Source of the DNA: Xenorhabdus ishibashii
GTDB taxonomy: Bacteria; Pseudomonadota; Gammaproteobacteria; Enterobacterales; Enterobacteriaceae
Reading direction: 5' to 3'
Length of the DNA stretch: 64,000 bases
Assembly (NCBI RefSeq): GCF_002632755.1
Contig: NZ_NJAK01000001.1
Coordinates: forward strand, 186,001-250,000
The notes under the pieces are model-generated. The model saw only the letters and a program-made list of their open reading frames with translations. It was not told where the DNA came from and ran no database searches. The translations under genes and the position numbers were made by a program. Shown piece after piece: positions 8,306 to 18,370 of the stretch. Numbering within the stretch: position 1 is the stretch's first letter; every line of letters starts with the position of its first letter.

Positions 8306-9289
8306 TTAACGCAGCAGAGACATAACGGATTGTGGAATTTGGTTCGCCTGAGCCAGAACAGCAGTACCCGCCTGTTGCAGGATCTGACCACGGCTCATAT
8401 TAGAAACTTCAACCGCGTAGTCAGCATCTTCGATACGGCTGCGAGCAGCGCTCAGGTTGTTAACGGTGTTGTTCAGGTTATTAACGGTGGATTCCAGACG
8501 GTTTTGTACTGCACCCAGGGAGCTGCGCAGGCTGGCAACTCTAGCGAGAGCTTCGTCTAATTTTTCCAATGGCTTTTCTGTAGGTTTTAGAGTCCCTTTT
8601 GCTTCTTTTGCTGTTTTAAGATTGGCTTCTGCTGTATCAAGCTCCGTTTTTTTAGCAGTTTTGTCAGCAGCAGGTGCTTTATCCCATGCATCCTTAGCCG
8701 TTTTTACTGCAGCGTCAGCGGCTGTTACTGCTTCTTTTTGCTTTTTATCTTGTTCTGATGCAACTCTAAACTCACCCAGACCTAATGTTCCTTTATCAAT
8801 TTGTTTCAGATCAATTTTGATAACTTCACCATCACTAGCACCAACCTGAATAGTCATTGCTTTGGCTTCTTCACTCAATACTTTTACGCCGTTAAACTGA
8901 GTTTGCTTAGAGATACGGTCAATTTCCTTCAGACGCTGATCGACTTCTTCCTGAATGGATTTCTTGTCACTTTCAGAGTTAGTGCCGTTTGTAGACTGAA
9001 CAGCCAGTTCACGGATACGTTGCAGGTTGTTATTGATTTCGTTCAGAGCACCTTCGGTAGTCTGAGCAATGGAAATACCATCATTTGCGTTACGGGAAGC
9101 CTGAGTCAGACCTTTAACGTTAGCAGTGAAACGGTTAGCAATCGCTTGACCAGCAGCGTCATCCTTCGCGCTGTTAATACGTAAACCAGAGGACAGACGT
9201 TCAATAGCAGAACCCAGAGTACCTTTAGATCGGGTCAGGTTATTTTGCGCCAGCAGAGATGAGTAGTTAGTATTAATAACTGATGCCAT
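8306..9289 (-). CDS. fliC: Flagellin FliC with a short Lys/Ala-rich middle region
   Basis: Filament subunit exported by the flagellar secretion system. The N-terminal D0/D1 (MASVINTNYSSLLAQNNL, then RLSSGLRINSAKDDAAGQAI, and the TLR5-type segment QRIRELAVQ at 90-98) and C-terminal D1/D0 (ending QANQIPQSVMSLLR) are canonical. Between about residues 178 and 240, where enteric flagellins carry folded D2/D3 domains, there is instead a run rich in Lys, Ala, Asp and Glu that reads as a helical or coiled segment. Total length is only 327 aa, compared with about 500 for E. coli. A perfect sigma-28 promoter precedes the gene and a strong terminator follows it. Confidence 0.96.
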   Translation of the reverse strand: MASVINTNYSSLLAQNNLTRSKGTLGSAIERLSSGLRINSAKDDAAGQAIANRFTANVKGLTQASRNANDGISIAQTTEGALNEINNNLQRIRELAVQSTNGTNSESDKKSIQEEVDQRLKEIDRISKQTQFNGVKVLSEEAKAMTIQVGASDGEVIKIDLKQIDKGTLGLGEFRVASEQDKKQKEAVTAADAAVKTAKDAWDKAPAADKTAKKTELDTAEANLKTAKEAKGTLKPTEKPLEKLDEALARVASLRSSLGAVQNRLESTVNNLNNTVNNLSAARSRIEDADYAVEVSNMSRGQILQQAGTAVLAQANQIPQSVMSLLR

Positions 9290-9367
9290 AGTAGAGTTCC
9301 TTTTAAAATCAAGTCGATATAATTAGTTTGAGCCTTTTGCTCACGGTGTTCATCACCGCCAACAGTT

Positions 9368-9394
9368 TTATCGGCTCCTTAAAAAGAACCTTTA
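9368..9394 (-). promoter_or_regulatory. Sigma-28 promoter of fliC
   Basis: On the minus strand: TAAA (9394-9391), exactly 15 bases, then GCCGATAA (9375-9368). This is a full match to the enteric sigma-28 consensus. It leaves a leader of roughly 70 bases before the fliC start. Confidence 0.93.
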
Positions 9395-9501
9395 ATATTT
9401 CTTGAAAAAACTTTTTTATTTTTTTCTCACGTTTCCCCGATAACCCAAATAGCGCCTGTTCTCATCAACTATTCCAGCCATCAAAAAAATTATTTTGTCA
9501 G

Positions 9502-9528
9502 TAAACTTTTCACCAATTAATCCGATAA
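9502..9528 (+). promoter_or_regulatory. Sigma-28 promoter of fliDST
   Basis: TAAA at 9502-9505, 15 bases, then TCCGATAA at 9521-9528, a one-base departure from consensus. It lies 36 bases before the fliD start, divergent from the fliC promoter. Confidence 0.9.
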
Positions 9529-9564
9529 CACACCCAGCGATGCTTTTTATTAAAAGGAGTCAAT

Positions 9565-11034
9565 ATGGCTATTTCCACAGTAGGGGCCACATCTGGGGCA
9601 TCTGGGAGACTAGATCAACTTGAAGCACAAGAAAGAAAACGTTTACAACCAATAACCCAGCAGCAGAGCAGTTATAAAGCCAAACTAACCGGTTTTGGCA
9701 CATTAAAAGGCAGTTTGGAAAAATTAAAGAGTGCATCTGAAGAACTTAAAAAATTCGATAAACTCAATACCACTAAAACCAGTGAAGATCATAAAACATT
9801 TACTCCGAGTACAGATTCCAAAGCCAGCCCGGGTAACTATGTTATTGAAGTTCAACAGCTTGCCAAGGCTCAGTCTTTGCGATCTCAGGCATTTCCTGAT
9901 ATAAAAACTCCATTAGGGGAACAAGGTAAAGGTACCCGTACCATTATTATTACGCAGCCAGGGGCTGAAAAAGTCGGTAAAGAGAAAGCCGATGAAGAAA
10001 AAGAAAAGCCAATGCGCATTGCCCTGAAAGATAATGAAACTTCTCTGGTCGAAATTCGTGATGCGATTAATAAACAAGAAGGTAATGTTAATGCCAGCAT
10101 TATCAAAGCAGAAGATAATAAAAATTATTTGATCCTGACTTCGAAAAAAGCGGGCACAAAATCAGTCATGACGATTAAAGTTCAAGGTGATGATACCCTG
10201 AATAGTTTGCTGAACTACGAGTCTGACGATAAAGGTGGTGGTTCAGGTGCAATGAACCAAGTGGTAGATCCTGCCAATGCAAAATTAACCGTCAATGGCA
10301 TTGAAATCGAACGCCAGACTAATGAAATAAAAGATGCACCAGAAGGCATTACCCTGAATCTGAAAAAAGTTTCAGAAACAGAAGAAGTCGAAATCAACGG
10401 CAAAACTGAAAAGAAAACAATATCAGAAACACTGGTGGTTTCTCGTGATATTGAGCCAATGAAAGAGGCGATTAAAAAGTGGGTTGATACTTATAATGAG
10501 CTACAAAGCACGTTCAGTTCATTGACCAAATACAAGAAAGTTGGAACAGGTGAAGCACCTTCAAAAGATAATGGTCCCCTGCTTGGTGACGGTACTTTAA
10601 AAAGTATTCAAAACCAGTTAAGACAACAATTGTTTGCGGCACAACATGTTGATGATATCGCTACCCTGAATAAATTGGGCATCAAACAAAAAGAGGATGG
10701 CACGCTGGAAATTAGCAACGAAAAGCTGGAAAAAAACCTGAAAGAGAAACCTGCCAACGTTAAGGCTTTCTTTATGGGGGATGGAAAAGAAACCGGCTTT
10801 GCTACCCAGACGTATAATTTATTGAAAAAAACGCTAGATAGCCATGAAGGAACTATCGATACAGCAACAGAAGGTATCAATAAGACCCTGAAAAAACTGG
10901 AAAGACAAGCAGAACAGACTAACAGAAACATTGAAGCCACAATGGAGCGCTATAAAAAACAATTTACAGCACTGGATAAACTTGTCGGTTCAATGGCTCA
11001 AGCAAACTTATCTTTAGCCCAACTCTTAGGATAA
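9565..11034 (+). CDS. fliD: Flagellar filament cap protein FliD
   Basis: Forms the cap on the growing filament that guides flagellin folding. The product (489 aa, family usually 450-480) has the Gly/Ser N-terminus, the conserved SPGNYVIEVQQLAKAQSLRS block near residue 90, the domain after VVDPANAKLTVNGIEIER, and a helical C-terminal D0 segment ending in LAQLLG. Residues about 115-160 are unusually rich in Lys and Glu, echoing the composition of the flagellin middle. AAAGGAG lies 7 bases before the ATG. It is first in the fliDST operon under its own sigma-28 promoter. Confidence 0.95.
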   Translation: MAISTVGATSGASGRLDQLEAQERKRLQPITQQQSSYKAKLTGFGTLKGSLEKLKSASEELKKFDKLNTTKTSEDHKTFTPSTDSKASPGNYVIEVQQLAKAQSLRSQAFPDIKTPLGEQGKGTRTIIITQPGAEKVGKEKADEEKEKPMRIALKDNETSLVEIRDAINKQEGNVNASIIKAEDNKNYLILTSKKAGTKSVMTIKVQGDDTLNSLLNYESDDKGGGSGAMNQVVDPANAKLTVNGIEIERQTNEIKDAPEGITLNLKKVSETEEVEINGKTEKKTISETLVVSRDIEPMKEAIKKWVDTYNELQSTFSSLTKYKKVGTGEAPSKDNGPLLGDGTLKSIQNQLRQQLFAAQHVDDIATLNKLGIKQKEDGTLEISNEKLEKNLKEKPANVKAFFMGDGKETGFATQTYNLLKKTLDSHEGTIDTATEGINKTLKKLERQAEQTNRNIEATMERYKKQFTALDKLVGSMAQANLSLAQLLG

Positions 11035-11046
11035 AAAAGGACACCA

Positions 11047-11457
11047 ATGTATCAACGTTCGGCAAGCCAGTTATACGCTCAGGTAGATCTTGAAAGCGAA
11101 ATTATGAATGCCTCTCCCTATCAGTTGATTCAGATATTGTTCAACGGGGCGCTTAGCGCCCTGCGTCGTGCAATCATTCTGATACAACAAGGGAATATTC
11201 CAGAAAAAGGGTTAGCTATTTCAAAGGCGATTAATATCATTGATAATGGCCTCAAAGAAGGATTAGATTTCGAAAAAGGCGGTGAGATTGCCCAGAATCT
11301 TTTTGCTTTATATGATTATATGAGCCGCCGTTTACTCCATGCCAATTTACGCAATGATGAGAAGGCTATTACCGAAGTGATTGATTTACTTTCCGAGATT
11401 TCCGACTCTTGGCGGCAAATAGATCCTCATTACAACGCCAGTCAGGATATTGTTTAA
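11047..11457 (+). CDS. fliS: Flagellin export chaperone FliS
   Basis: Small helical-bundle chaperone that binds the C-terminal D0 of flagellin in the cytosol and prevents early polymerisation. The product (136 aa) shows the N-terminal YxxxxLYAQVDLESEIMNASPYQLIQ pattern, the conserved LFNGAL, and the YMSRRLLHANLRND block, all diagnostic of FliS. It starts 12 bases after fliD and its TAA shares one base with the ATG of fliT, pointing to translational coupling. Confidence 0.95.
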   Translation: MYQRSASQLYAQVDLESEIMNASPYQLIQILFNGALSALRRAIILIQQGNIPEKGLAISKAINIIDNGLKEGLDFEKGGEIAQNLFALYDYMSRRLLHANLRNDEKAITEVIDLLSEISDSWRQIDPHYNASQDIV

Positions 11458-11831
11458 TGAAAAATGATATGGATCTTTTGTCAGCTTATCAGCAGATCCT
11501 TAGTTTAAGTGAGCAAATGATTGATTTAGCCAGAAATGAAAAGTGGGATGAACTTGTTGATATGGAAATCACTTATCTAAAGGCAGTAGAAGTGGTGACT
11601 TTATTATCAGAAAACTCAGATGCCTCTATTTCATTACAGCAGCAATTAACCAAAATTTTGCAAACTGTCCTGGATAATGAAAAAGAAACTAAGAGATTGT
11701 TGCAAAGAAGGTTAAATGAACTCAGCGACCTGATTAAACAGGAAAGCTGTAAACAACTCTTACATGATACATATGGACAATTCCCAATCAATAACTATGA
11801 GATGGAGTTAACAACAACTGAATCAAAATAG
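11457..11831 (+). CDS. fliT: Flagellar export chaperone FliT
   Basis: Chaperone for the cap protein FliD; in Salmonella it also binds FlhDC and so acts as a negative regulator. The product (124 aa) is a helical protein with the LLSAYQQILSLSEQMIDLARNEKWDELVDMEI pattern typical of FliT, in its usual place after fliS. The open frame extends upstream inside fliS, but ATG 11457, which overlaps the fliS stop by one base, gives the normal length and N-terminus. A Leu/Gln-rich second half is as expected for the binding helices. Confidence 0.85.
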   Translation: MKNDMDLLSAYQQILSLSEQMIDLARNEKWDELVDMEITYLKAVEVVTLLSENSDASISLQQQLTKILQTVLDNEKETKRLLQRRLNELSDLIKQESCKQLLHDTYGQFPINNYEMELTTTESK

Positions 11832-12471
11832 ATATCACAAAGGCAACAATGATTCCATTTAACAATAACACTGATTGATGGTGTCATTTATTTTTTTATT
11901 TCAGGTGGTGTCAACTCGTCACTATCATTTTTTTGGTTAACCTAATTCGGCACTTTATTGTATTTATAATTTTCAAACAATCAAGGTATCTTATCTATAT
12001 TTTTAACAAAAATTTAACCATCAAATGATAGTGGCGATTCCGATTCTATGAGGCAATTAACAGGCGATATTATCAACACGTATTATTTTTAATTCAAAGA
12101 TGAAGAATACAAATAAACTATATAAATAATATCGTTATCATAACGATATTATCCGTTGCAAAAATAGGATTTGTCCGTTATCAGCTTAAACTCGCAGGTG
12201 TTCACTGAAAAAGATAAGTTGTCGATAACGTTTTCAGACTGGAATTAGATAATAAATAATCACCTTCCAGATGAAGAATAAGTACCTTAAAATCGTTGCA
12301 ACAGATTTCTCGGTGCGTTCATGAAATTGACTGAAATAGGAAACTCTATGGGGCATAAATAAACGAAAATAGCGAAACCACTGAGAACAGGAAGCCGGCT
12401 CTTAATACCCCCCATATATGCCCCAAACGAGAATGATAGTTAATTATTTTATACTTACCAAAAATACCCGA
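11832..12471. other. Intergenic region between fliT and fliE, no gene seen
   Basis: This 640-base AT-rich gap lies between convergent genes and has no convincing ORF on either strand. It holds a perfect 27-bp palindrome (12126-12152). An 8-bp inverted pair, GGGGCATA near 12350 and TATGCCCC near 12417, lies closer to fliE. In E. coli unrelated genes sit at this junction, so it is a place where the locus tolerates change. Confidence 0.6.
12126..12152. repeat. Perfect 27-bp palindrome
   Basis: The half-site ATAATATCGTTAT (12126-12138) is repeated inverted at 12140-12152 around a single central C. It looks more like a dimeric repressor operator than a terminator, as there is no loop and no T-tract. 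No regulator gene lies next to it. Confidence 0.7.
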
Positions 12472-12783
12472 TTAAACCTGCATATTCATAATCTCGTGAT
12501 ACGCGCTGACCAGTTTATTTCTCACCTGAATCCCCATTTGCAGAGAAATGGTCGATTTTTGCATATTCACCATAACATCATTTAATTCCACGCCTGAAGC
12601 TCCCAGCGTGAAATCTTGTGCCTGCTTTGTCGCTCTCAGGCGTGTTTGGTTTATTTTTTCCACTGCCGCAGTCAGTTGACTGGCAAAACCGTCTTGTATT
12701 GGCATAGGTTTGGCAATATTTGCTGCTTGCAAAACCTGAACCTGCATCTGTTGCAGTACACCTTCAATGACCGGAATTGACAT
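12472..12783 (-). CDS. fliE: Flagellar MS-ring/rod junction protein FliE
   Basis: Joins the MS-ring to the rod and is needed early for export through the gate. The product (103 aa, normal length) has the hallmark C-terminal half: GVELNDVMVNMQKSTIS and the end IQVRNKLVSAYHEIMNMQV. As in other enterics, fliE is transcribed alone and divergently from fliF, with 239 bases between their starts that must hold both FlhDC-dependent class 2 promoters. I could not identify the FlhDC boxes by eye. Confidence 0.95.
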   Translation of the reverse strand: MSIPVIEGVLQQMQVQVLQAANIAKPMPIQDGFASQLTAAVEKINQTRLRATKQAQDFTLGASGVELNDVMVNMQKSTISLQMGIQVRNKLVSAYHEIMNMQV

Positions 12784-13022
12784 AAAAACCTCGCGTTAAA
12801 TCACCCTATTGATTATGTGATGCCAACGTAACATAGCCTTTCTAAACTAAAGCGGGTAATTGAAGTAAAAATTCGAAGCTTATTGTGCCATTAAAAAAGG
12901 TGTGAACAGCGAATAATGATGGGATTAATAATAGGAAGAATCTTTTCGCTTGCGTATGGGGAGTCTGTTTTGTTACGCCACGCTTTTAGTATTCATGTTG
13001 ACCAGCAAGGCAAGGATCGTCT

Positions 13023-14735
13023 ATGAGTGCAGCAACAACCGACGTTGAAAACCAAAATAAAGGCTTCAACGCTATCATCAGCAGGATAAAAGCTGATCCA
13101 AAAGTTCCGTTGTTAGTTGCTGGCTCTGCTGCCATCGCTATCTTCGTCGCCCTGTTTCTTTGGTTGCGCAGTCCCGACTATCGGGTACTTTACAGCAATC
13201 TGAGCGATAAGGATGGTGGCGAGATTGTTACGCAATTAACCCAGATGAATATCCCTTACCGTTTTGCCGAGAATGGTGCGGCACTCATGATACCTGCCGA
13301 TAAGGTGCATGAAACGCGTCTGAAACTGGCACAACAAGGGCTGCCCAAAGGGGGAGCCGCGGGTTTCGAACTATTGGATAAAGAAAAATTCGGTATCAGC
13401 CAGTTCAGTGAGCAGATAAATTACCAACGCGCTCTGGAAGGTGAATTGGCACGCACCGTGGAATCACTTGGCCCAGTCCAGAGTGCCCGCGTCCATCTGG
13501 CTTTGCCTAAGCCTTCTCTGTTCGTTCGTGAACAAAAATCGCCGTCAGCCTCAGTGACGGTAGGGTTGCTACAAGGACGGGTATTGGATGAAGGACAAAT
13601 CAATGCCATCGTGCATATGGTTTCAAGTAGTGTCGCCGGCTTACCCGCCAGTAATGTCACGATTGTGGATCAATCTGGGCGTTTGCTAACACAAAGCGAT
13701 GCCACTAGCCGCGATTTAAATACCACTCAGTTGAAATATACACAGGAAGTGGAAAACCGTTTCCAGCATCGGATTGAAACCATTCTGGCACCGGTGGTCG
13801 GCCGTGGCAATGTGCATGCTCAGGTAACTGCACAAATTGACTTCTCCCGTCGCGAAGAAACAGCAGAAGAATATAAACCTAACCAGCCACCGAATCAGGC
13901 TGCTGTCCGTTCTAAACAAAGTAGTACCAGTGAGCAAAGCGGCGGACCGCAGGTAGGGGGCGTTCCCGGTGCATTATCAAACCAGCCAAGTGCTGCGCCA
14001 AGTGCCCCCATTGAAAAATCGAACGCAAATACCAAAGGCAACGGTGACGAAAAACCTGACCAACAGCGCAATAACGCTAACAAAAACAATAGCTACGAGC
14101 GTATGTTAAGCAACAACCGCAATAACCGTTATGACGAAACCACTAACTATGAGGTGGATCGCACCATTCGTCATACCCAATTGCAGGCTGGCGCAGTGCA
14201 ACGCCTTTCGGTTGCGGTTGTCGTCAACTATGCCACTGCTCAGGGCAAAAATGGCCCTGAAACACAAGCGCTGACACCAGAACAGCTATCACAAATCGAA
14301 GCATTGACTCGTGAAGCTATGGGCTTCTCTGCTGACCGTGGCGATAGCCTGAATGTGGTTAACACACCGTTCAATAACACCACCGAAGTGATAGAACCTT
14401 TGCCATTCTGGCAGCACCCTGCCCTGCTGGAGAAACTGTTAGAAGCAGGTCGTTGGTTACTGTTGGTACTGGTTGCATGGCTACTATGGCGCAAGATGAT
14501 CGTGCCACAAATCGCCAAAAAACGTGCCGCGGAAAAAGCTGCGCTGACAGCGCAAAAGAACCCGCCGAAACAGCAAACAGAAACCAATGCTGAATTGGAT
14601 GAAAAAATGCGCCGCAAACTGGCTCGCCAACGTGTCAATGTTGAGCTGCAAAGCCAGCGTCTGCGTGAACTTGCAGAAAAAGATCCTCGCGTCGTCGCGC
14701 TGGTGATCCGTCAATGGATGAGTAACGAACAATGA
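13023..14735 (+). CDS. fliF: Flagellar MS-ring protein FliF
   Basis: Forms the inner-membrane MS-ring, the base on which the flagellum assembles. The product (570 aa; E. coli 552) has an N-terminal membrane segment (about 35-50, [24 protein letters not shown]), the periplasmic ring-building domains with [16 protein letters not shown] and [18 protein letters not shown], a low-complexity Asn/Gln/Pro linker (about 290-370), and a second membrane segment near 480 followed by the cytoplasmic FliG-binding tail [21 protein letters not shown] precedes the ATG. First gene of the fliF-R operon; its end overlaps fliG by 4 bases. Confidence 0.97.
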   Translation: MSAATTDVENQNKGFNAIISRIKADPKVPLLVAGSAAIAIFVALFLWLRSPDYRVLYSNLSDKDGGEIVTQLTQMNIPYRFAENGAALMIPADKVHETRLKLAQQGLPKGGAAGFELLDKEKFGISQFSEQINYQRALEGELARTVESLGPVQSARVHLALPKPSLFVREQKSPSASVTVGLLQGRVLDEGQINAIVHMVSSSVAGLPASNVTIVDQSGRLLTQSDATSRDLNTTQLKYTQEVENRFQHRIETILAPVVGRGNVHAQVTAQIDFSRREETAEEYKPNQPPNQAAVRSKQSSTSEQSGGPQVGGVPGALSNQPSAAPSAPIEKSNANTKGNGDEKPDQQRNNANKNNSYERMLSNNRNNRYDETTNYEVDRTIRHTQLQAGAVQRLSVAVVVNYATAQGKNGPETQALTPEQLSQIEALTREAMGFSADRGDSLNVVNTPFNNTTEVIEPLPFWQHPALLEKLLEAGRWLLLVLVAWLLWRKMIVPQIAKKRAAEKAALTAQKNPPKQQTETNAELDEKMRRKLARQRVNVELQSQRLRELAEKDPRVVALVIRQWMSNEQ

Positions 14736-15724
14736 GCCTGACCGGAACAGAAAGAAGTGCCGTCATGTTAATGACCCTGGGAGAAGATCAGGCGGCCGAG
14801 GTGTTTAAGCACCTGAATTCCAGAGAAGTGCAACAACTGAGTGTCGCGATGGCGGGAATGAAACAAGTCTCTAACCAGCAACTGGTTGAAGTACTGGCCG
14901 AGTTTGAAGAAGATGCGGGGCAGTTTACTGCCCTTAGCATCAATGCTAATGACTATCTGCGCAATGTCCTGATTAAGGCATTGGGTGAAGAACGGGCTTC
15001 CAGTCTGCTTGAGGATATCCTTGAGTCCCGTGATACCACAACGGGCATCGAGACCCTCAACTTTATGGAGCCGCAGATGGCGGCCGACATGATCCGCGAT
15101 GAACATCCGCAGATCATCGCCACCATTTTGGTCCACCTGAACCGTGGTCAGGCTGCCGATATTCTTGCCCTGTTTGATGATCGCCTGCGTAACGATGTTA
15201 TGCTGCGTATCGCTACTTTTGGGGGGGTACAACCCTCCGCGTTGGCAGAACTGACGGAAGTACTGAATAACCTGCTGGATGGTCAGAACCTGAAACGCAG
15301 CAAGATGGGCGGTATTCGTACTGCGGCAGAGATCATCAACTTGATGAAAAGCCAGCAAGAAGAAGGTGTCATTGAAGCAGTTCGTTCCTACGATAACGAA
15401 CTGGCGCAGAAAATCATTGATGAAATGTTCCTGTTCGAAAATCTTATCAATGTGGACGATCGCAGTATCCAACGCCTGTTGCAGGAAATTTCCACCGACT
15501 CCTTGCTTGTGGCATTGAAAGGTTGCGATCAAGCATTGCGCGACCACTTCCTCAACAATATGTCACAGCGGGCTGCTGAAATCATGCGCGATGATTTGGC
15601 AAATCGTGGCCCTGTGCGGATGTCTCAAGTGGAAGCTGAACAGAAAGCCATCCTGCTTGTTGTTCGTCGTCTGGCAGAAATTGGCGAAATGATCCTAAAT
15701 GGTGGTGACGATACCTATGTCTGA
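14732..15724 (+). CDS. fliG: Flagellar motor switch protein FliG
   Basis: C-ring subunit that contacts the MotA stator and generates torque. The product (330 aa, E. coli 331) begins with the FliF-binding domain and contains the [13 protein letters not shown] motif region in the middle domain and, at the C-terminus, the charged torque helix with [22 protein letters not shown]. The ATG overlaps the fliF stop (ATGA), and the gene overlaps fliH by 8 bases, in keeping with tight coupling along the operon. Confidence 0.97.
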   Translation: MSLTGTERSAVMLMTLGEDQAAEVFKHLNSREVQQLSVAMAGMKQVSNQQLVEVLAEFEEDAGQFTALSINANDYLRNVLIKALGEERASSLLEDILESRDTTTGIETLNFMEPQMAADMIRDEHPQIIATILVHLNRGQAADILALFDDRLRNDVMLRIATFGGVQPSALAELTEVLNNLLDGQNLKRSKMGGIRTAAEIINLMKSQQEEGVIEAVRSYDNELAQKIIDEMFLFENLINVDDRSIQRLLQEISTDSLLVALKGCDQALRDHFLNNMSQRAAEIMRDDLANRGPVRMSQVEAEQKAILLVVRRLAEIGEMILNGGDDTYV

Positions 15725-16421
15725 TAAGTCGAATAATAAAAACTGGCGGCCTTGGCAACCAGGCGAATTGACTCAGTGGGAAACTCTGCGGGCAAAACTG
15801 GAACCCATGGTTGAGGTGCCGGTGCCAAGCGAACAGGATCGGCTACTGGAACAAGCAAGAATATTGGACGAACTAAAAGAGCAGGCTCGTCAGGCGGGCC
15901 ATGCGCAGGGCTTCGCAGAAGGCCAGCTACAAGGCTATGAGCAAGGTATTCAGGAAGGCCGACAAGCAGGACAAGAACAGGGTTTGCAGGAAACCAAACA
16001 ACAGCAGCAAATTATTATTGATCAGTGGAAAACTTTGCTAACAGATTTTAGCCATTCACTGGATGGATTGGATACCGTTATTGCTTCCCGCCTGATGCAA
16101 CTTGCATTAACTGCTGCCCATCATATTCTTGGGCAGCCTGCGGTTTGTGATGGCACTGCCCTGCTGAATCAAATTCGCGAATTTATCCAGCAAGAACCCA
16201 TGTTCAGCGGCAAACCCCAGTTACGTGTTCATCCACAAAACATTCCGCTGGTTGAGCAGCAACTAGGGGAAGTTTTGGCGCTGCACGGCTGGCGCCTGAT
16301 TGCAGACAACAAATTGCATCCGGGGGGCTGTAAAATCAGTGCCGATGAAGGAGATATGGACGCCAGTTTAGCTACCCGCTGGCATGAAATGTGTCGTCTG
16401 GCAGCACCGGGGGAATTGTGA
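15717..16421 (+). CDS. fliH: Flagellar export regulator FliH
   Basis: Stator-like partner of the FliI ATPase that holds it inactive and tethers it to the C-ring via FliN. The product (234 aa) has an acidic N-terminus, a central region with the repeated Gly-rich AxxxG-type pattern ([23 protein letters not shown], about 60-85), a coiled coil, and the V-ATPase E-subunit-like C-terminus. The ATG at 15717 (MSDKSN) lies inside the last codons of fliG and matches the E. coli start; the frame is open further upstream. It shares one base with the start of fliI. Confidence 0.94.
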   Translation: MSDKSNNKNWRPWQPGELTQWETLRAKLEPMVEVPVPSEQDRLLEQARILDELKEQARQAGHAQGFAEGQLQGYEQGIQEGRQAGQEQGLQETKQQQQIIIDQWKTLLTDFSHSLDGLDTVIASRLMQLALTAAHHILGQPAVCDGTALLNQIREFIQQEPMFSGKPQLRVHPQNIPLVEQQLGEVLALHGWRLIADNKLHPGGCKISADEGDMDASLATRWHEMCRLAAPGEL

Positions 16422-17785
16422 TGACGGCAAGATTGGGTCGCTGGCTGGCAACTTTGGATTCATTAGAAAAGCGTCTGGAAAAAACCCCCAAAGTACGTCG
16501 CTATGGACGCCTGACCCGCGCCACTGGTCTGGTACTGGAAGCCACCGGCCTGCATATGCCGCTCGGTGCTACTTGCCTGATCGAGCGCCAGAATGGCAAC
16601 ACCATTGAAGAAGTTGAAAGTGAAGTCGTCGGTTTCAATGGCGAAAAACTGTTGCTGATGCCACTGGAAGAATTGGAAGGCATTGTGCCGGGCGCTCGCG
16701 TCTATGCCCGTTCTTATGGCGAAGATATAGGAGCCGGACGCCGTTTGCCTCTGGGACCCGAATTACTCGGCAGAGTTCTGGATGGTGCCGGTCGCCCCCT
16801 TGATGGTTTACCTGCCCCTGATACAGGCTATCGCGCCCCCTTGACAACAACGCCATTTAATCCCCTGCAAAGAACGCCCATCAGCACTGTATTGGATGTT
16901 GGCGTTCGTGCCATCAATGCCTTGCTGACAGTGGGACGTGGGCAACGTATGGGATTATTTGCCGGCTCCGGTGTCGGTAAAAGTGTGCTGCTTGGCATGA
17001 TGGCTCGTTATACCCAAGCCGATGTGATCGTTGTGGGATTAATTGGTGAACGTGGTCGTGAAGTTAAGGACTTTATCGAAAATATTTTGGGGACGGAGGG
17101 ATTATCACGCTCGGTCGTCGTTGCCGCTCCTGCCGACGTTTCACCTTTGCTGAGGATGCAAGGCGCCTCTTATGCAACACGCATCGCCGAAGATTTCCGA
17201 GACAGAGGTAAACATGTCTTGTTAATTATGGATTCCCTGACCCGTTACAGCATGGCACAGCGCGAAATTGCCCTGGCTATCGGCGAACCGCCAGCAACTA
17301 AAGGTTATCCCCCTTCTGTATTTGCTAAGTTACCGGCACTGGTGGAAAGAGCCGGTAATGGTGTCAGTGATGGCGGCTCCATTACCGCATTTTACACCGT
17401 GCTGACCGAAGGTGATGACCAGCAAGATCCAATTGCCGATGCGGCGCGAGCCATTCTGGATGGCCATATCGTGCTATCACGTTCACTGGCGGAATCCGGC
17501 CATTATCCGGCTATTGATATCGAAGCGTCTATCAGTCGAGCCATGACGGCGTTGATAGACAATACCCATTATCGGCGAGTGCAACATTTCAAACAGTTGC
17601 TTTCCAGCTATCAACGCAACCGAGATTTGATCAACGTTGGTGCCTATGCTGCGGGCAGCGATCCCCTGCTTGACAGGGCGATTGAACTTTATCCTCATAT
17701 GGCTCAATTCCTGCAACAAGGCATTGACGAACGCAGCGAATACGATGAAGCCTGTACTCAGCTTCAACAATTATTGCCAACATAA
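16421..17785 (+). CDS. fliI: Flagellum-specific ATPase FliI
   Basis: Hexameric F1-beta-like ATPase that unloads chaperones and feeds substrates to the export gate. The product (454 aa) carries the Walker A AGSGVGKS at about 181-188, [10 protein letters not shown], the Walker [10 protein letters not shown] and the conserved [21 protein letters not shown] 16421 overlaps the fliH stop by one base (TGATG) and aligns with the E. coli N-terminus; an earlier in-frame ATG at 16391 lies inside fliH. Unlike the rest of the operon, 138 bases separate it from fliJ. Confidence 0.97.
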   Translation: MTARLGRWLATLDSLEKRLEKTPKVRRYGRLTRATGLVLEATGLHMPLGATCLIERQNGNTIEEVESEVVGFNGEKLLLMPLEELEGIVPGARVYARSYGEDIGAGRRLPLGPELLGRVLDGAGRPLDGLPAPDTGYRAPLTTTPFNPLQRTPISTVLDVGVRAINALLTVGRGQRMGLFAGSGVGKSVLLGMMARYTQADVIVVGLIGERGREVKDFIENILGTEGLSRSVVVAAPADVSPLLRMQGASYATRIAEDFRDRGKHVLLIMDSLTRYSMAQREIALAIGEPPATKGYPPSVFAKLPALVERAGNGVSDGGSITAFYTVLTEGDDQQDPIADAARAILDGHIVLSRSLAESGHYPAIDIEASISRAMTALIDNTHYRRVQHFKQLLSSYQRNRDLINVGAYAAGSDPLLDRAIELYPHMAQFLQQGIDERSEYDEACTQLQQLLPT

Positions 17786-17833
17786 TATTTTACTTATGGG
17801 AATTTAACTAAAAAATACTTTTTCCAAGAGGTA

Positions 17834-17860
17834 TAACATTTATCAATACGGTGCCGATAT
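17834..17860 (+). promoter_or_regulatory. Candidate internal sigma-28 promoter before fliJ
   Basis: TAAC (17834-17837), 15 bases, then GCCGATAT (17853-17860). This matches 10 of the 12 positions of TAAA-N15-GCCGATAA with exact spacing. It sits in the fliI-fliJ gap, 64 bases before the fliJ start. The same GCCGATAT box is used in front of flgM in this window. Confidence 0.55.
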
Positions 17861-17923
17861 AAGTTTACTATTGGTGTCATTCAGTCACGCTGATGTCTGT
17901 TGGTGATTAATACGAGGAAATGC

Positions 17924-18370
17924 ATGCAACAACACTCCCCTCTCATGACTTTGCGTGAACTTGCCCAGGATGCGGCAGAAAAGGCAGCATCGCAACTTGC
18001 GCAGATTCGACAAAGTCACCAACAAATGGAGCAACAACTTACAGCGTTAATGAATTATCAGGATGAGTACCGTACCCGTCTGAATGACACGCTCAGCAGT
18101 GGTATGTCCTGCTCGACTTGGCAAAATTATCAGCAGTTTATGAAAACGCTGGAAATGGCAATTGAACAGCACAGATTGCAGCTCAACCAATGGAAAAAAC
18201 GTCTTGAACAAGCCATATCACAATGGCAGGAAAAACAGCAACGTCTGAACGCCTTCGACACATTGCAACAGCGGGCAGAGCATAATTTGAAGTTACACCA
18301 AAATCGCATGGAGCAAAAACAAATGGACGAGTACGCACAACGTGGTGCACAACGGAGAATGAAACAATGA
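17924..18370 (+). CDS. fliJ: Flagellar export chaperone FliJ
   Basis: Coiled-coil protein that links the FliI hexamer to FlhA and escorts export substrates. The product (148 aa) is almost wholly helical, rich in Gln, Glu and Lys, with the family features YQDEYRTRL, YQQFMKTLEMAIEQHR and a C-terminal QKQMDEYAQRGAQRR segment matching E. coli FliJ. ATG 17924 has GAGGA 6 bases upstream; an upstream in-frame GTG at 17900 is less likely. The last four bases overlap fliK (ATGA). Confidence 0.93.
   Translation: MQQHSPLMTLRELAQDAAEKAASQLAQIRQSHQQMEQQLTALMNYQDEYRTRLNDTLSSGMSCSTWQNYQQFMKTLEMAIEQHRLQLNQWKKRLEQAISQWQEKQQRLNAFDTLQQRAEHNLKLHQNRMEQKQMDEYAQRGAQRRMKQ

Noticed and set aside
11832..12471. Search for a small RNA gene in the fliT-fliE gap
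   Set aside because: No promoter-plus-terminator pair could be recognised; only inverted repeats of unknown meaning.
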